From Smallanthus sonchifolius (lineage: Eukaryota; Streptophyta; Magnoliopsida; Asterales; Asteraceae), in contig CM042018.1 of NCBI GenBank assembly GCA_023525975.1, forward strand, positions 71,183,001-71,247,000: a DNA stretch of 64,000 nucleotides. The letters run 5' to 3'. Each line of letters opens with the position of its first letter. Within the stretch, counting starts at the first letter, position 1. The position numbers and the translations under genes are program-made. Below the pieces are notes generated by a model. That model ran no database searches. It saw only the letters and a program-made list of their open reading frames with translations, and was not told the origin of the DNA. Of the stretch, positions 24,512 to 34,200 are shown piece after piece.

Positions 24512-24948
24512 TGTAGGTCCCTAATTCGTTGCGTGACGGATCTCTAGACTCGCGGTACGACACGGTGATAACGTGCGGAATCCATGATCAACGTGCTCGT
24601 GTAACTCAATCAACAACAACGGTGTAAATAAACTCTTTGTATTTCACCAATATCAGGTTACAAGAATTCTCTCTCGTCTACTCTGATATGTTTTCTCAAA
24701 CTGATTCTGTTATGTCTATTTATAAGCACTGTTCTGCACCAGGCGAACTTAACAAGTTCGCTTCACTGTGCTTAGGCGAACTTATTAAGTTCGCCTCTAA
24801 TAGGCTAAGCGAACTTAATAAGTTCGCCTCTGATAGACTTAAGCGAACTTATTAAGTTCGCCTCTGATAGGCTAGGCGAACTTGTTAAGTTCGCCTCTAG
24901 CAGAACTTACACAGAATTTTATCAACAGTTACAAAACATGTCCTAACA
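24512..24948 (-). repeat. 5' LTR of F (437 bp)
   Basis: It has the same ends as the left LTR and is nearly identical outside the dyad array. The primer site at 24498-24509 fixes the inner edge. Confidence 0.9.
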
Positions 24949-25332
24949 AAGACACCAAGACATCCTGTGACTAAGAAATTCTTAAAGAAATTGGTATACA
25001 AGCCAGTGCTATGTGAAACCAAGATTCCCCTGAGCAAGTTATCTCAGGATATCCTCGGTGACATGTGGTACTGGTACGTAGATCCAAAGACGGGCGAGGC
25101 TGTGGTGATTGGAAAGGTGAGGTCAGAAAGTGGATGCTTAGTGCCGAGGGAACTAATCAGAGTATTTGATGAAGCCTGCTTCATTAACTTCTCTGGGAAA
25201 GATCTGGAGGCACTAGCAGACATGTATTGCATGCATACGGACGAATGTACGAAATTCCTTGCTTCTAAATATGACAAGGTGATCAAGTTTTGCCTTGACT
25301 ATAAGAAGAAGATGGAAGCTAAAGATGCATAG
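24949..25332 (+). pseudogene. element G extra ORF, C-terminal part
   Basis: After the F insertion the frame continues KTPRHPVTKKF and ends at 25332. The C-terminal 75 residues (GKVRSESGCLVPRELIRVFDEACFINFSGKDLEALA...) are closely matched by a remnant in D (40158-40396), which ties the ORF to the D family. No known domain is recognised in this part. Confidence 0.75.
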
Positions 25333-25398
25333 CTGTGAAGACTGAAGACTGAAGACTAACGATCGAAGATGATCAAGAGCTGTTGTCAAGGGGGAGTT

Positions 25399-25946
25399 TG
25401 TTGAAGCACTTTCCTGTGACAAACACTCTGGATAGATTATGGATAGATAGAGTCTTAGTTTAGTACTTTCATGTATGTATTTGTCTTTGTTTGTAAGTGT
25501 CTGTATGTATTAGTCATCGAGTTGTATTTACTTTTACATATTGACTGTTGCAGATTTCTCTAAGTGTTTTGCGCACTTGTATGTGCGGAGGAGATAGTTC
25601 ATGCGTACTTAGCAAGTACGCAAGAATACCTTTGCGTACTTGCTAAGTACGCATGAGCAAATTGCCCTGTGCACTTGCTAAGTGCGCAGACATCAGGTCG
25701 TGTATAATTAGGAATGGTTGACAGTAGATAAGTACGCATTCAAATTAGCAAATACGTAGAACTTTGTAATCTCTGAACTTCTCTCTGTAACCTTCAAGTG
25801 TTTATAATAGATGAACGTTTATAGTGATTATCTTGTCGGTTTACTTTGTTTCTTAAGACTCTCCACCTAGTCACGGGTATTCCGCACCCGGTCCGACTAG
25901 TAGACCCACTTCCATGTGACGATCCGCCACACCGGAGGGACCTACA
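25399..25946 (+). repeat. 3' LTR of element G (548 bp)
   Basis: It starts TGTTGAAGCAC after the polypurine tract and ends GGACCTACA. It is homologous in reverse orientation to the D LTRs. The dyad array is at 25600-25689 and TATA-like GTGTATAATTAGG is at about 25700. Confidence 0.85.
25600..25689 (+). promoter_or_regulatory. dyad array upstream of TATA in G LTR
   Basis: Two GCGTACTT-nnn-AAGTACGC units and one GCACTT-GCT-AAGTGC unit. A-T and C-G arm variants sit side by side in one array, with symmetry kept. The array ends about 11 bp before the TATA-like sequence. Confidence 0.8.
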
Positions 25947-26840
25947 ACCCTGAAATTCCTTTGTGTAAACCTAAGAGAGGGGTGTTAATTTTGATAATGT
26001 CGGTTATGAATTAGGGTTCTGTCGAGGTGTTGATTATTATAGTTGATCAGAAAGGAGGTTCTACTTAAGGTGAGTTCCTCTGAACTGTGCTCTATGAAAT
26101 GTTTTGTAAATGATTTTGATCTGAGATCCCAATACTATCCGTGCATATATCCCATGAATAAGTACTTATTATGGCCCTAATTGGGGGGACTAACGGGTGA
26201 GAACTGATCCTCTCGTAATTGGCCAGACTTGTATCCGGAAGCTAGGGAGTCGCCCGTATATATGTATGTTGTAGACTCATAATCCATGTGAGGTTACTGG
26301 GTGATGGATTGGAAAAGGGATGATTATAAGACCTAGATGGGGCATTCATTCTTGTATCGAGGATACATGTTGTAAAAATACGATTTTTGTTTATGAACTC
26401 ACTAGCGTTATGCTGATCCAAAATGTTTTCAAATGTTTTTGAGCACAGGTGAACCCTAGCTTGAAGTTGGTATTCCAGGAGATGTACATGTGTTTTGAGA
26501 TAGGGATAACTGAGGGCAGGTTCTTGATAAACCATAAGGCCTGAGTGGATGGCATGATTCTTCGTGAGCTATAAGTCCAGATTTTTTATGTTGTATTTTA
26601 CCAATATTATGAAATAAAGTAAGTTATGATTTTAAGTCTTCCATTCTATGTTTTTGGTATCAACGTCACAGTAACTAGAAGGAGACCTTCAACCGGTATG
26701 TAGTTATCTGACAAACGTAATGTTCTGTCTAGGAAAGAGCGGTGTATAAATCTCTCCTAGACCTGTCGCTCTTACCTAGGAACATATCTATTGGAGGTAC
26801 TACTCTGGTTAGATAAATGTCCTGTGTTACGGGTGTGACA
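25947..26840 (+). repeat. 5' LTR of gypsy element J, 5'-truncated
   Basis: It ends TACGGGTGTGACA next to a primer site, and its last part is similar to LTR-I. The LTR start is missing, lost or displaced by G. The hairpin module is at 26722-26808; its right arm reads CTTACCTAGG, which weakens pairing. Confidence 0.8.
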
Positions 26841-26843
26841 AGT

Positions 26844-26855
26844 TGGTATCAGAGC
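26844..26855 (+). other. primer binding site of J (tRNA-Met type)
   Basis: TGGTATCAGAGC lies three bases after the LTR end; leader sequence follows to 27102 without an ORF. Confidence 0.85.
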
Positions 26856-27102
26856 TGCAGTTTAAGGGATTTAGATACTAATTGGAAAGATTAGTATCTA
26901 GACTTAAACTAAGATCTCTGAGAATAGTTGGAATGCCATAGGATATAGGTTGAGATGTTGATTATTATTATGAATATAGCAGGAAATGTCGAGAAAACAG
27001 ATATTAATTACATTCTTGGCCAAATGTCTTTAATTTCTGATTTTCTGGATCATAACCAGTTATACGAATTCTGATGTCATATATTTGTATGTATAGGTAA
27101 CA

Positions 27103-27683
27103 ATGGTTGGACGAGGAAAAGGAAGAGGTAGAGGAGCAGGTCGTATTCTGGTTACTAAGAACCGTAGGTAGACTGAAAATAACACCGATACTAATGATCA
27201 TCACGAAACAAATGAAAACGAAAATAACACCGGTCCTCATGCTGAGGAAGTAGTTATGTATGAAGCCCAGTTCCAAGATGCTGTGGCTAGTGAAGTAACA
27301 AAGGCACTAAGAACAACTTTACCCAGACTGGTAGACGAAGTTCTTTCAAGGAGAATGGATACTGGAACCGCTGGAGGAGAAACCAACAACACTGGACGAG
27401 CGAATGGAAACACCAATATTAACTCAGCAACGAGAACGGAGAATCACGAAGGATGCAATTACAAATCCTTTGGAGGATGCAAACCCAAGCCATTCGATGG
27501 CAAGAAGGGAGCCATCGATGCTACTCAGTGGATTACAAAGATGGAGGCTGTGATTAAGCTTAGTGAATGCAGAAATGATCAGGCAGTCAAGTTTGCTGCC
27601 AACTCTTTAGAAACCACAGCACTAGATTGGTGGGACTCCGTGAAGCAAGCTAGAGGGGAACAAGCTACGAACAACATGAAATG
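27103..27683 (+). pseudogene. gag: J gag, 5' part, cut by element B
   Basis: ATG at 27103 opens MVGRGKGRGRG. The TAG at 27169 is in frame; gypsy-1 has CAG in the matching place (RRQTRS), so it arose by C-to-T change. The frame continues with the Tekay gag core (CNYKSFGGCKPKPFDG, ATQWITKMEAVI, FAANSLETTALDWW). It is cut at 27683 by the terminus of B. The rest of J should lie beyond the right edge. Confidence 0.85.
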
Positions 27684-29055
27684 TGTCACACCCCAACCGA
27701 CGACGGAATAGGTCGGGGCGGACGTGTAGAGTGTTCATAAGGACATGATCAACTAAATTTCATATTGTTTATTAAATCAAGATTTCATTACTTAAGTTCA
27801 ATCAACAACCAAAATCAAATACATCAACATGTTCAAGTTCTTTATTCACTAAGTCCAAATCCTATATGTTGTATCTTGCATATGATCTCATACACTAGTA
27901 CCTGAAACATGATGGAAACATGGTCAACTAAAAATAGTTTGTGAGTATACATAGGTTTTGACACCACAAGTAATATCAAGAGTTTGTGTACAATTCATAT
28001 GATACATGGCAAAAAAGGCAATTATGGAGAACCACTATAGCAAAACTGGGCGTACAATCAAACGTTGTGACTGAAGGGCATAACACTCAATGTTATCCTA
28101 ATGTAATGTCGGCAACAATCACCCTACCTGGGTGGATTTGTCAGATGCAATAGATCTATCATTGTTACCGTTGGCTTGTATGGAGTTAATGATTATACTT
28201 GTTGTAAATTTAGTTTAACTCATAGTGTTCAAGCATAAGGCGTAAAAATACACACATGTACATGATGTTTGAATTGTATAAATTGCAAATAGTTTAAATG
28301 TAATCATGTTTCACCCCAAAATATAAAAATGTAAAATGAGGGGCTATGTAACTCACATTGATATTGTGATTCAAACTTGAACTGGATCGTGAGGAGGAGT
28401 TATCCGGTTTACTGAAGCCCTAAATAAATAATTATACATACTTAATATATAGAAATGCTTGAAGGAAAAAGAATGGAACGATTTAGGACTTTAGGATTTT
28501 GGAACGAACGGGCGAACGAAAGTATTAGAAATTTCAACTATAATGATACTAAGTTAAATAGAGTGCTAGTATATAAATGAAATAATGTTTTACAAGTTTT
28601 ATTTATAAAAGAGGTTTTAGGTGTCAAAACTAATTATTAATTGAAAAATTAATATATCTTATTAAGGCAATTAGGCTAAATAGTTATCATGATGGAACAT
28701 TATAATATAATATTATTTATATGGATATCATTAAAAATAAATTAATTAATTATGCGAAATGTAATATTATTATTTATGAAAATCAAATTACTAAAAGAGT
28801 CATAATATTTGTTAAAGTGTTAATAATAAGACATATATTAAAATTTATTTTATTAATTGCTAATAAAATCGTATTATTAATAACCTATTATAGAGCGTGA
28901 CGTTTTAAATGTTTAAGTTTAGTGACATTACAACCAAGATCATTTTATAGTTTTAAAAGTTATATAAAATAATAGGATTTATGAAAATTCACTAACATTA
29001 GTCACGTTTTTAAAATATATAAAGTGGTAATGAAATAATACGTATTCACAATAAT
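27684..29055 (-). repeat. 3' LTR of B, piece 1
   Basis: Plus-strand TGTCACACCCCAACCGACG to TTCACAATAAT. It is homologous to 58062-59452. It contains an inverted CGACGACGGAATAGGTCGGGG terminus motif (first 20 bases matter) shared with the end of element A. ATAAT at 29051-29055 is the target duplication of A. Confidence 0.85.
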
Positions 29056-30246
29056 TGTAATATCCATAAGTTTTTCAGTTATATTTTATTTTATTTACTT
29101 CAAGAATAACACTACATTTAAACCCTATAATTGTACAAGCACATTATGTCACATGAGTTATTACTCTAATTAACATTTCTATTCAAATTTTAAAACTTGC
29201 GTTTACATATTAATTTCTATAACACATGTTTGTGTACATATAATTTACAAATATATGTATACAAATATTCTTATGTATTTAAACTTATTTAATAAACTCC
29301 ATAAGAATATTTGTTTAGCAAATATATATATTAAATTTATAATATATTTAGCTTTTATTTTCTTATATATATAAAAGAATAATTCAATTTATATATATAT
29401 ATACATAATTACCAAGAAATTAAAATGATTGAACCTATTTTGAACCCCACCTTTAGATTTAAACCCATTCATCCTATGTTGACTCCATTTAAGTCATGTG
29501 ACCAATTTTGACTTTTTAAAAGTCAAACCACACAAGAACCTCAAAAATCAAGACTGGAATCAAGCAGATTCGTTTGATATAGGCCTTTCCATATTTACAC
29601 AATCAGGTATTGACCTCTCCTAAACCCAATTAACAATCCAATTCAACCCAATGCGTGGTTTAATTCAAAATTTAAAATGATTTGAACGAATTTGACTTCC
29701 TGAGTCAAACCGAGTCAAATTCGGTTTCAAATTAATGAAATCAGACGCGGTTATCATCCGTGAATCACGCGTATGTCAATCTCGCATGTATTCGACCCTA
29801 TTAGTCATCTCAATTCACTGCTGAGACATCGAATTAGTGTGTAATGGTGTCAACAGCTGTCTACGGCAATGACTTAATCAAATCACGTGTTTAGGACCGA
29901 ATTTCTGGGATTAAATCTCTCATCACTGTCGCACATCCCTTCCCAAACTCTCCCCATCCTCATTCGATCTGCATATCACTCCTGTAACCCGATTAAACAT
30001 CAAGAACACCGAATCAGTGGTGCTAGCCGTTCTCTCACATCGCGTAACCGTTTCAGGTAAGGATTATGGCTTTCGATTCTTCGATTCCTTACGATCAATA
30101 GCCCTCTATCAGTTTCAATTGACAGAGGGAATCAATCTCAATTGAGTCCGGACTTAGGACGATCCACGCATACAAACGAATTGGGATTTTGATTCGTTTG
30201 ACTTTACATATTCAAATTTCTGGTTTGCTCTTACGACCAGCGAAAC

Positions 30247-30313
30247 CTCCCAGTTCAGCGGTTAATGCACAGGAACCCTGAATCGGGAGGCGTGGGTTCG
30301 AAACCCACAACCC
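30247..30313 (+). other. tRNA-like module 1 in A 5' LTR
   Basis: TTCAGCGGTTA (A-box-like) is followed about 40 bp later by GGGTTCGAAACCC, a perfect B-box with a T-arm stem. There is no acceptor stem. It repeats at 51951-52018 in the 3' LTR. Confidence 0.6.
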
Positions 30314-30408
30314 ACAACCGGCTTCCCTTTTTGCGTGCTCAGTGAACCCAAACCGGTCCCCTTCTATTTCTTGATTAACACAATGTGAACCCGACATTGT
30401 AACACTAT

Positions 30409-30475
30409 CGGACCACTGGTCCAGTGGTTGGACGATGGTGCTCATCCAGAACCAACCCGAGTTCGATCCCAGTAC
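30409..30475 (+). other. tRNA-like module 2 in A 5' LTR
   Basis: TGGTCCAGTGG fits the Pol III A-box (TRGYNNARNNG), and GAGTTCGATCCC about 38 bp downstream fits the B-box (GTTCRANNC). It repeats at 52116-52180 with GGGTTCGATCCC. It is not a complete tRNA. Confidence 0.65.
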
Positions 30476-30520
30476 ACTGCATTTATTTTTAAAACTCGAT
30501 TTTCACATATAAAATCATTT

Positions 30521-31200
30521 GTCAAGCGAACTTATAGGCGAACTTAATGCCTAAGTTCGCTTCCTCTGACCTAGGCGAACTTATAGGCGAACTTAATAAG
30601 TTCGCTTACCCTTGGCCAAGCGAATTTGTCAAGCGAACTTAATAAGTTCGCTTACCCTTGGCCAAGCGAACTTAACCAGGCGAACTTGATAAGTTCGCCT
30701 CCACCAAGCGAACTTAACAGGCGAACTTGATAAGTTCGCCTGCAACAGCAGTCATCTTCCCCAAACAGTCCGAAATTCTCGGATTTGGGTTCGATTATGT
30801 CAAAACTTCAACTTTCTTTGCTCAAAACAACCGATTTTCATTGTAGATACTAATCCTAAGCTTATTCTCAAGTTTCATCCGTAAAACGTCCTATTTTCAC
30901 CCGAAAATCCTAAAATATCACAAAAAACTCAGATTATGATCGGATGATTACCTGGATTGGATTTCTGATTTGGAGGGGATGATCACGAGTGCAAGAGACA
31001 CGAGCGGGTGCAATCTTGTGCGATTCCGACACTTTCTCTCTCTACGGTTTTCTCTCTCTAGAATTTCTGAGAGGAGAAAAATGAGGGCCTTGGGCTATTT
31101 ATAGGGGAGACCTCCCCAAGCCCGGTTCGCGACTGACTCGGCCCGACTTCGGCCCGCTTGAACTCGTTAACTTTAATTCTCTCCATTTTAGGATGTTACA
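30521..31200 (-). repeat. 3' LTR of C, truncated
   Basis: It matches about 37340-38011. The dyad array is at 30521-30741. The TATA box CTATAAATAG (minus) at 31094-31103 is directly preceded in element sense by the inverted repeat GGGGAG-nn-CTCCCC (31104-31117). Confidence 0.85.
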
Positions 31201-31239
31201 AGTCTACCCCCCTTAAAAAGGTTTCGTCCTCGAAACCAG

Positions 31240-34200
31240 TTATGCGTTAAACAACCGAGGGTATAGTTCCCGCATCTCGTCTTCTTTCTCCCAGGTAGCT
31301 TCTGATCCCTTTCTGTGCTTCCATTGAACTTTGACCAATGGGATTGACTTGTTCCGTAGTCGCTTCTCAGATCGGTCAAGGATGGCTATTGGTTCCTCGA
31401 CATAATTCAGACTGTTATCCACCTCGATTTCATCGTAAGGTATGTGCGCTGTGTCGTCAGCTAGGCACTTGCGTAAGTGCGACACGTGGAACGTAGGGTG
31501 TATTCCACTAAGCTCAACGGGTAGGTCGAGTCTGTAAGCAACTTGACCCACTCTCGCTGAAATCTTGAAAGGTCCGACAAACCTTGGACTTAGTTTGCCA
31601 CGTTTTCTGAATCGAATAATTCCTTTCCATGGTGATACCTTTAACAGTACCATGTCCCCCACGTGAAACTCTAAATCCCTTCTTCTCTTATCCGCGTATG
31701 ATTTTTGTCTGTCCTTTGCGGCTTTCATTCGAGCCTTGATTTGATCAAATTTCTCGGAAGTAGCTTTGACCACTTCGAGACTTGCAAAATCCTTCTGCCC
31801 AATTTCCCCCCAACATATTGGGGTTCTACATCTCCTTCCATACAACATCTCAAATGGCGGCATGCCAATCGTTGAGTGATAACTGTTGTTGTATGAAAAT
31901 TCTGCCAATGGTAGATGGCTGTCCCAGCTCCCATCGAAGTCGATGATGCAAGCCCGGAGCATATCCTCCAAGATCTGAATGGTCCTTTCAGTTTGACCAT
32001 CGGTTTGAGGGTGGTAAGCGGTGCTTATGTTCAGTCTAGTGCCCATCGCTTCATTGAATTTCTTCCAAAACCTTGACGTGAATCTAGTATCCCTGTCGGA
32101 CACAATCGATAGCGGCATATCATGCCTGCTCACAATTTCTTTGATAAAAACTTCTGCTAGTTTTTCAGACGAAGCAGTCTCATGTATTGGCAAGAAGTGA
32201 GCACTCTTCGTTAAGCGGTCAACGATCACCCAAATGGTATCATTGCCTTTAGCTGTTCGCGGTAGCTTGGTAATGAAGTCCATTGTGATCTCCTCCCACT
32301 TCCATTCTGGTATTGGTAGAGGTTGCATTTTACCGCATGGTTTCTGGTGCTCGGCCTTAACTAGTGAACACGTTAGGCACTTGTTCACGTACTCGGTTAC
32401 ATCATTCTTCATGCCAGGCCACCAGTACTCTTTCTTCAAGTCTTGATACATTTTGTTTGTCCCGGGGTGGATAGAATAGCGAGACTTATGGGCCTCATCG
32501 AGTATTTTGGCTCTAAGCTCGCCAATCTTAGGTATCCACATCCGGCCAAACCTAGTTCGTACACCGTATGCATTTGCATCCAGATTCCCTTGTTGTCCTA
32601 CTATTCTTTCCCGTTTTATATTTCTTTCTAACAGTGCTTCATCTTGAGCCTTTGATATTTCACTCATCAAATCTGGCGTTAATATCAGCTGACACGCCTT
32701 GATCCGGATAGGATCAGATTGCTCCTTTCTGCTTAAGGCGTCAGCTACTACGTTTGCCTTGCCTGGATGGTACAGTATCTCACAATCGTAGTCCTTTAGT
32801 AGTTCTAGCCACCTCCTTTTCCTCATATTTAATTCCTTTTGCTCGAAAAAGTACTTTAAGCTTTTATGATTGGAGTAAATGGTGCACTTAACTCCATATA
32901 GGTAGTGTCTCCATATTTTTAGGGCGAAGACTACTGCTGCTAACTCTAGATCGTGTGTTGGGTAGTTAACCTCGTGAATCCTTAGTTGTCGTGAGGCGTA
33001 AGAAATTACCTTTCCTCGTTTCATAAGTACGCATCCCAGACCTTGGCTTGACGCGTCAGAGTAGACTACCAAGTCTTCATTTCCTTCAGGTAGTGTCAAG
33101 ACTGGTGCTTGAGTTAATCGTATCTTAAGTTCCTCAAACGCATTGTTTTGGGTTGGTCCCCATTCGTACTTTACTTCCTTCCGTGTCAGTTTGGTTAGTG
33201 GCGAGGCAATTCTTAAGAAATCTTGAATGAACCTGCGATAGTAGCCTACCAATCCCAGAAAAATTCGTATCTCTGTTGGTGTCTTCGGGATGTTCCATTC
33301 CTTTACTGTCTCAATCTTCGCAGGATCTACCATGATGCCTTTCGTGTTTATCACATGACCTAGGAATTGGACTTCCCTAAGCCAGAAAGCGCATTTGGAG
33401 AATTTTGCGTACAACTTTTCCTGCTTTAACACTTCCAATACTTCTCTTAGGTGACAGTGGTGATCACCCTCGTTTTTCGAATAAACTAGAATGTCGTCAA
33501 TGAAGACTATCACTGATCGATCCAACATCGGTCGGCATATTCTATTCATCAAGTCCATAAACGCTGCTGGTGCGTTGGTCAACCCGAATGACATTACCAG
33601 AAACTCGTAATGCCCATAACGCGTACGAAACGCGGTCTTTGGTACATCTTCTTCTCTCACCTTTAACTGATGATAACCCGACCTAAGATCGATCTTTGAG
33701 AACCAACTCGCACCTTGCAGTTGATCAAAGAGGTCATCTATTCTAGGCAGTGGGTATTTGTTCTTTACTGTCTTTTTGTTCAGTTCTCGGTAGTCAATGC
33801 ACATGCGCATGCTGCCGTCCTTCTTCTTTACAAACAGTACCGGAGTGCCCCATGGAGAAATGCTTGGTCTAATAAATCCTTTTTCTGTTAATTCCTGTAG
33901 TTGAAACATCAATTCTTTCATTTCTGACGGAGCCAATCGGTAGGGGGCTTTGGCAACGGGCTCAGCTCCTGGCAGTAAGTCAATCTGAAATTCTATTTCC
34001 CGATCGGTTGGCAATCCAGGTAGATCCTCAGGGAATACTTCCGGAAAGTTGCACACCACGGGTACATCCTTGAGTTCCTTTGTTTTCATCCTTTCGTCAA
34101 TAACGTACGCCAGATAAGCTTCGCAACCGCGCCTCATATAACTTTCGGCCTTGATCATCGAGATGATGTTAGGCATCGTGCAAATCCAATCCCCATAAAC

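Larger units (their letters stand above)
19418..24948 (-). mobile_element. copia element F, pol-less, complete ends (5531 bp)
   Basis: Minus-strand order: 5' LTR (24512-24948), tRNA-Met primer site (24498-24509), a leader with dyads, a degenerate gag, a short protease remnant, about 1.9 kb of noncoding sequence, polypurine tract (AAAGGGGAGTC) and 3' LTR (19418-19869). Integrase, RT and RNase H are missing. The 3' noncoding part resembles the same region of D. A perfect 5-bp target duplication shows that it inserted as a unit. Confidence 0.9.
16648..25946 (+). mobile_element. 3' end of plus-strand copia element G (D family), split by F
   Basis: It carries an extra ORF, a polypurine tract (TTGTCAAGGGGGAG at 25384-25397) and a 3' LTR of the D family. 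Gag and pol are absent: the left edge is the TRIM at 16647. Copia F is inserted in its ORF. Confidence 0.8.
29056..30520 (+). repeat. 5' LTR of A, first 1465 bp
   Basis: It matches 50767-52225 of the 3' LTR with a few percent difference. It ends abruptly at AAAATCATTT, where C-type LTR sequence begins. The remaining 1.6 kb does not reappear to the right of C, so it was deleted. Confidence 0.85.

Noticed and set aside
30409..30475. Functional tRNA gene
   Set aside because: A and B boxes are present, but there is no acceptor stem and no convincing anticodon arm.
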